Shown in pieces: positions 60,125 to 64,000 of a stretch of 64,000 bases of DNA. The position numbers were made by a program, and so were the translations under genes. This stretch comes from Davidsoniella eucalypti (taxonomy: Eukaryota; Ascomycota; Sordariomycetes; Microascales; Ceratocystidaceae), in the NCBI GenBank assembly GCA_004009845.1, contig RMBW01000022.1, forward strand, positions 298,368 through 362,367, given 5' to 3'. Under the pieces are notes generated by a model. The model worked only from the letters and a program-made list of their open reading frames with translations, was not told the origin of the DNA and ran no database searches. The stretch's first letter is position 1. Each line of letters opens with the position of its first letter.

Positions 60125-61066
60125 ATGGACTACCATTTTCGACCAAAAATCACCTCAAGAGGCGTACTTCCAAGTGGCTTCCAACAGCTCAAAGAATGGC
60201 CCTGCGTTTTCCTCGGCCGCATATTCTACGATATGTATCGTAACAACCGAATCATCCCAGCATCTGCTATAACTGACGACCCGATCAAAGTTGTCTGTAT
60301 ATCTGATACTCACAACTATCAAATTGAAATACCGCATGGCGACATCCTCATCCACTCGGGCGATCTTTCCGGCCAAGGGTCTCAAAAAGAGATTGAGACG
60401 ACTATTGCTTGGATCAAAGATCAACCACACGAGATCAAGATCGTGATAGCGGGGAACCATGATATAGCGCTTGATCCAAGCAATGATGAAACTAGTGGGC
60501 CGTCACCGTTGACGGGACGCACCAACGAGGAATGGCGGATTTCTTTAGACTGGGGAGATATCACTTACCTGCAGACTGAATACAAGGAGTTCACATGTCA
60601 ACGAAATGGCCGGACGATCAGCGTTTTTGCTAGTCCCTACACTCGCAAGTTCAAGCCTGGCGCATTTCAATATGAAGCTAATGAAGATTTCTGGACCAAG
60701 AATCTACCATATGATTCCGACATCATAATCACTCATATGCCACCTCACGCACATCTAGATACTGGCTGGGGCTGTAGCTTTCTAGCCGACAATGTCGCCA
60801 GAATCAAGCCGAAGGCTCATATATTTGGACACGTCCACGAGTCTCGTGGTCAAGAGTGGATTTGCTACGACGATGTCGAGGAGGCCTGGAGAAAGTTGTG
60901 TGCAAATTGTGGTGGTTTTTGGAACTACATCTATCTTGTTTCGGTGATTGGCATGCGATTTTTGTCATCCACGGTTAAGGAGGGACAGACTATTTTGACT
61001 AATGCTGCTATCGCGCCTGGATTCTGGGATTCTAAAGTGAGAGAGGCTTCTATTGTTTACGTATGA
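60125..61066 (+). CDS. Calcineurin-like metallophosphoesterase
   Basis: One exon, 313 residues. The five metal-binding motifs of the superfamily are in order: D61-x-H63 (CISDTH), G79-D80 (HSGDLS), G110-N111-H112-D113, H204 (ITHMPPH) and G235-H236-V237-H238 (FGHVHE). This is the small-protein class often described in fungi as Ser/Thr phosphatase-like or MPPED1/2-like (phosphodiesterase-related). It would hydrolyse a phosphomono- or diester using two metal ions; the substrate is unknown. No signal peptide is seen. A hydrophobic stretch at about 265-280 (YIYLVSVIGMRFL) could be buried. It is divergent from tfb2. Confidence 0.92.
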   Translation: MDYHFRPKITSRGVLPSGFQQLKEWPCVFLGRIFYDMYRNNRIIPASAITDDPIKVVCISDTHNYQIEIPHGDILIHSGDLSGQGSQKEIETTIAWIKDQPHEIKIVIAGNHDIALDPSNDETSGPSPLTGRTNEEWRISLDWGDITYLQTEYKEFTCQRNGRTISVFASPYTRKFKPGAFQYEANEDFWTKNLPYDSDIIITHMPPHAHLDTGWGCSFLADNVARIKPKAHIFGHVHESRGQEWICYDDVEEAWRKLCANCGGFWNYIYLVSVIGMRFLSSTVKEGQTILTNAAIAPGFWDSKVREASIVYV

Positions 61067-61378
61067 TAGCAGTTTAGACGGACTAATATATATCTATAGA
61101 GGGCAGGGTAACACCGAACTTTTGTTCAAACGAGAGACAACAATAAAGTCTTTGACATACATAGATGGATGTACGTAAGTACATAAACTAGTGGATAATC
61201 ATGACGTAATTTATATCGAATGGCTTTAAGTGGGACCCATAATCTATCTTGCCCGACTTGAGCTGAATAGGAAGAATGTTTGATTTAATGTTTCCGCGTT
61301 TAACATTATGTTATTGTCGTCGGAGCCATATATCATATCATATTTCTGTAACAAGTGGTCATCTATTCCTTCACAGCC
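61067..61378. other. Intergenic
   Basis: AT-rich spacer between tandem genes. No supported feature. Confidence 0.5.
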
Positions 61379-62247
61379 ATGTCTCTCAAACAAAAGGCAT
61401 TTCCCTTTGTCCAGGCGGTGTGTTTTTCAGCATTTATGTCAACAACTTCATGTGTCACTAATAGTATGTGCAGGTATGGCGTTCATTCAAGGCTGAATCG
61501 GGCCTGGAGCCTAGGTAAATCTTTTGCATATGGAAAGGTTTTATTAAAATTTCACTAACTATCGCATAGGCTACTAGGAGACCATGTAGGTCATCAATGT
61601 ATGATTAAATAGCTCGTTTTATATTAACAGTAAATATAGTTCAAAGTGCTAGCTGCAGAGCCTGGCAAGGTTGAATTTCAATTAGAAATTCAACCTCAGC
61701 ATACGGTAATCCTTAAAACAACATCCTGATTTGAAATGGACACGGCACTAACCACATGGGAACTAAACACAGAACCGCCTAAGCAGTCTTCATGGAGGTA
61801 CATTAGCTAGTATGGTTGACCTTGGAGGCTCACTTGCTGTAGCCTCCACTGGCCGATTTTCAACTGGTGTATCAACCGATATCAATGGTTCGTTATACTA
61901 TATGAAAGTTCATCTAAACTGCTACTGACTTATCTTTTTAGTTTCATATTTGTCGAGTGCTGGCAAGGCTGGTGACATCCTTAAGGGATTAGCATCGTGT
62001 GACAAGATAGGCAAGACTCTTGCTTATACTAGTGTACAGTTTTGGAATGCCAAGGGCCAGTTAGCAGCCCGTGGCAGCCACACGAAGTAAGCCTAAACTT
62101 ACGCCAGATGCTATGATGATATGGCATGTCGTTTTGTTCGCTCGACTAACACTATATACTAGATATGTTGCAGGAACACTTAAAGACGAGTCTCAGGCTT
62201 TCATAATACCAGCTGAGTTTGCAGAGGACAAAGACAGTCAAGCTTGA
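61379..62247 (+). CDS. Thioesterase-fold (4HBT, ACOT13-like) protein in seven short exons
   Basis: Exons: 61379-61417, 61474-61514, 61570-61585 (16 nt), 61640-61705, 61773-61887, 61942-62086 and 62163-62247; introns 54-76 nt, all GT-AG with matching phases. The product is 168 residues, the expected size for hotdog-fold acyl-CoA thioesterases of the ACOT13/PaaI type, which hydrolyse acyl-CoA. Landmarks are AAEPGKVEFQLEIQPQHTNR, LSSLHGGTLASMVDLGGSLA (the HGG-x-x-x-x-x-x-D active-site loop, H and G at the exon 5 start), ASTGRFSTGVSTDINVSYLS, CDKIGKTLAYTSVQFWNAKG and QLAARGSHTKYV. Because no exon exceeds 145 nt, simple open-frame searches miss it. Exons 1-3 are less certain than 4-7. Mitochondrial or cytosolic location cannot be decided. 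Confidence 0.88.
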
Positions 62248-62558
62248 TAGCCCATCCAAACTTCCCGCTTTGCTCACTTTGATCATTGTGTGAGAGGCTC
62301 AATATGTGAGAAGAGTAACTAAATCAAAGATCCTTATATTTACAGTCATGAGACAAAGCGAGTGGAAATAAAACATCTATCTGAAGGAAAAGAAAGACAC
62401 TGAATCACGAGCCCTCATGAATTATACACGCCTTCATAATCATACAAACTCTAGAAAGAGCATAAATCCCATCTAAAAGTACACAGCAAACCCACTACTG
62501 GATATAGTAGATATCCTCGTAGTTTCTCGTAGTTAATCAAGCAAGAAGCCAGACAATA
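62248..62558. other. Intergenic between convergent genes
   Basis: 3' flanks of the thioesterase-like and tim16 genes. No supported feature. Confidence 0.5.
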
Positions 62559-63140
62559 TCACCGATCCTTATAAATCTTAGGCTTGAACCCTTCTTGTGC
62601 TTCTGCTTCTGCTTCCATCTTTTCCACAATGGGGCCAATCTCTGCCTCTATGCGCTCTTTTGCCCGTACCACTTTACTCTGAAGATAGAAACTGCCGCCC
62701 TTCTTCGGGTCGTTCGCATCGAATAATCGCTTGAAACGTTCTGCCACCTCTTCGGCGTTGGTTGCGCCCTTGCTAGGTGCCTGTACGTTTAATATCATGC
62801 ATGCTTCGTCGATGGTAATACCAGAGCTAAGAGCAGCACGGCCACCGGCAGCGCCATTGGGGTTCAACTTGGCCTGAGCCCGCGCATACTGGCTGCTAGC
62901 CTGGGCTTGCTTATAGGCGGCAACGAAGGAGCGTCCGAGGATACGTGAACCGACGATAACGGCTTGGGTGATCATACGATGCGCCTATTGTAGAAAAAAC
63001 AATATACAGTCAGTATATATGAATATATAAGGGAAAGCGGTTATATATCTTGAGTCGCCGATGTCGGGTTGTGTTTCAGTCGGTCCGGACGGACGTCATT
63101 GCAAAACGGAAGAAAGAAATCAGCCAAAGCAACATACCAT
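62559..63140 (-). CDS. pam16: Mitochondrial import motor subunit Tim16/Pam16
   Basis: Pam16 is the J-like partner of Pam18 at the inner-membrane presequence translocase; it regulates stimulation of mtHsp70. Exon 1 contributes only the ATG (63140-63138), directly followed by a GTATGTT donor. After a 153-nt intron (acceptor CAATAG), exon 2 (62984-62559) encodes AHRMITQAVIVGSRILGRSF onwards, giving 142 residues. The start was chosen because the family begins MAHR and the second residue lies exactly at the acceptor. The degenerate J domain is plain: LTLDEA-like GITIDEACMILNV, then EVAERFKRLFDANDPKKGGS and FYLQSKVVRAKERIEAEI, with DPKK in place of the HPD of true J proteins. It is divergent from yip1. 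Confidence 0.94.
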
Positions 63141-63902
63141 GGCGAATAAAATGTGATATCTTGAACGGAAAAGGTGTTCGAGTCAATTGATTCAAGTCAC
63201 GTCAAAGACCAGTAGCAAGAAAATATGAGGCAAGGCCTTCAATAGTGTGTAGATCAAGCAGACGAGGCAAGACGGGCCTCTTCAAACCAGCAGAAGACTT
63301 ACCTCGATGATATTTTGGTGGTTCTCTACTTTGGCTTCAAAACCTCAATTTCTAAATCCGATAATTTACCATTTCACCGCTTACCCAATACGCTTTAAGT
63401 GCCGCTTGATTCTAGGGTTAGGATAGGGTTACCCAAAGAGAGACGCCAGTTACCAGCACAGAAAGAGCCATCTATGAAAGGATATGCTTATATATCGAAT
63501 AATTATGTCTTTCGAGCCTAATTAAACATATATTATTAGTATTGATGGATAAGCCAGGCTGAAGACGATTATATCTTCATGAGATTTGATACTCTAGAAC
63601 GCGTTCACCGCTTTAGTCAGGCACAAGCTTTGACACAAGCTCCACTTAAATCCACCGCCCCGCGACCAAACAGCGAAGCTTCCCAAACAAGAACAAGCTC
63701 GAAAGAGCAACAGGCCAGCTTCTAATTGCGCTTCGCCAACTTTCGCAACCTCAAGCATCCGATTAAAACGCATCCTTTTGGCGGTTTTTTCTTACGCTCA
63801 CTACTCGCTCCGGTGTGCCAACCTTCTTGTTTACGTCTCTATACTCTATATATATTATATCATCATACAACCTGCGTGTCCTCTATCCACAACTCCTCGA
63901 CA
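63141..63902. promoter_or_regulatory. Divergent promoter region of pam16 and yip1
   Basis: 762 bp between the two starts. Contains a telomere-like motif (see separate entry) and pyrimidine-rich sequence near 63770-63890 leading to the yip1 start. No coding feature. Confidence 0.6.
63413..63434 (+). promoter_or_regulatory. Telomere-repeat-like motif in a promoter
   Basis: TAGGGTTAGGATAGGG followed by TTACCC: almost two TTAGGG units with one base changed. In fungi such telobox-like sites are bound by Tbf1/Reb1/Rap1-type factors in housekeeping promoters; that role here is inferred from position alone. Confidence 0.45.
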
Positions 63903-64000
63903 ATGTCCAACTACTACTCAGCCCCGGGGGGTCCCGGGGCTCCATCTGGCGGCTACGGAGCCCAGAATCTCCAGTTCTACCCATCGACATACTCTCCGGC
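63903..64000 (+). CDS. yip1: Yip1-family Golgi membrane protein, 5' end
   Basis: The start ATG at 63903 has the context ACAATGTCC. The 32 complete codons read MSNYYSAPGGPGAP, then SGGYGAQNLQFYPSTYSP, the characteristic Gly/Pro-rich beginning of fungal Yip1 with the NLQFYPSxYS block. Yip1 is a multi-pass protein that recruits Rab GTPases (Ypt1, Ypt31) and acts in COPII vesicle formation. The membrane segments lie beyond the window, so the assignment rests on the N-terminus alone. Confidence 0.75.
   Translation, partial: MSNYYSAPGGPGAPSGGYGAQNLQFYPSTYSP

Noticed and set aside
1..64000. CRISPR array, plasmid or phage features
   Set aside because: The window is intron-bearing fungal nuclear DNA and no regularly spaced repeats occur.

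Overview
This is nuclear DNA from a filamentous ascomycete (Pezizomycotina; a Sordariomycete is my guess, but the genus cannot be told from this window). The evidence is: short spliceosomal introns, mostly 54-85 nt, with GTAAGT/GTATGT donors and CTAAC branch sites; a kelch/coiled-coil cell-end marker of the TeaA type; a Zn2Cys6 factor; a HET-domain gene; fragments of NACHT-type NLR genes; a fungal protein-kinase-like gene; and a Ty1/Copia gag fragment. Gene density is low, about 16 supportable intact genes in 64 kb, with two long stretches (about 18.9-25.1 kb and 36.4-42.1 kb) in which I find no convincing gene. Exon boundaries were assigned by hand from splice signals, reading frame and family conservation.

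Layout. 0-3.3 kb: 5' end of an unidentified gene leaving the left edge, then chorismate mutase and, convergent to it, the BCP1 ribosome-assembly factor. 7.2-12.2 kb: a TeaA/Tea1-like kelch protein. 13.2-15.3 kb: a protein-kinase-like gene broken by two single-base frameshifts. 16.5-18.9 kb: fumarylacetoacetase with a 967-nt intron. 25.1-28.3 kb: a Zn2Cys6 transcription factor with a 17-nt exon coding part of the zinc cluster. 28.5-36.4 kb: an accessory block with two fragments of NLR-type genes, a broken gene of unknown function, a secreted-type DUF7029-like pseudogene with two stops, and one intact large HET-domain gene. 42.1-45.5 kb: a GH16 glucanase and a DUF6699-like small protein. 46.0-47.0 kb: a near-perfect inverted repeat of Copia gag sequence followed by an LTR-like segment. 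48.2-49.6 kb: homogentisate dioxygenase. 52.2-64 kb: a housekeeping stretch with a TANGO2/NRDE protein, two overlapping reading frames, TFIIH subunit Tfb2, a metallophosphoesterase, a seven-exon thioesterase-fold protein, Tim16/Pam16 and the start of Yip1.

Functional links. Chorismate mutase commits chorismate to phenylalanine and tyrosine. Homogentisate dioxygenase and fumarylacetoacetase are two steps of tyrosine breakdown. They lie about 30 kb apart here, which may be a loosened form of the hmgA-fahA-maiA cluster known in Aspergillus. The accessory block (HET plus NLR remnants) is typical of fungal non-self recognition loci undergoing birth and death. The most unusual structure is the gag inverted repeat, whose transcript would fold into a roughly 213-bp double-stranded RNA against a Copia element.
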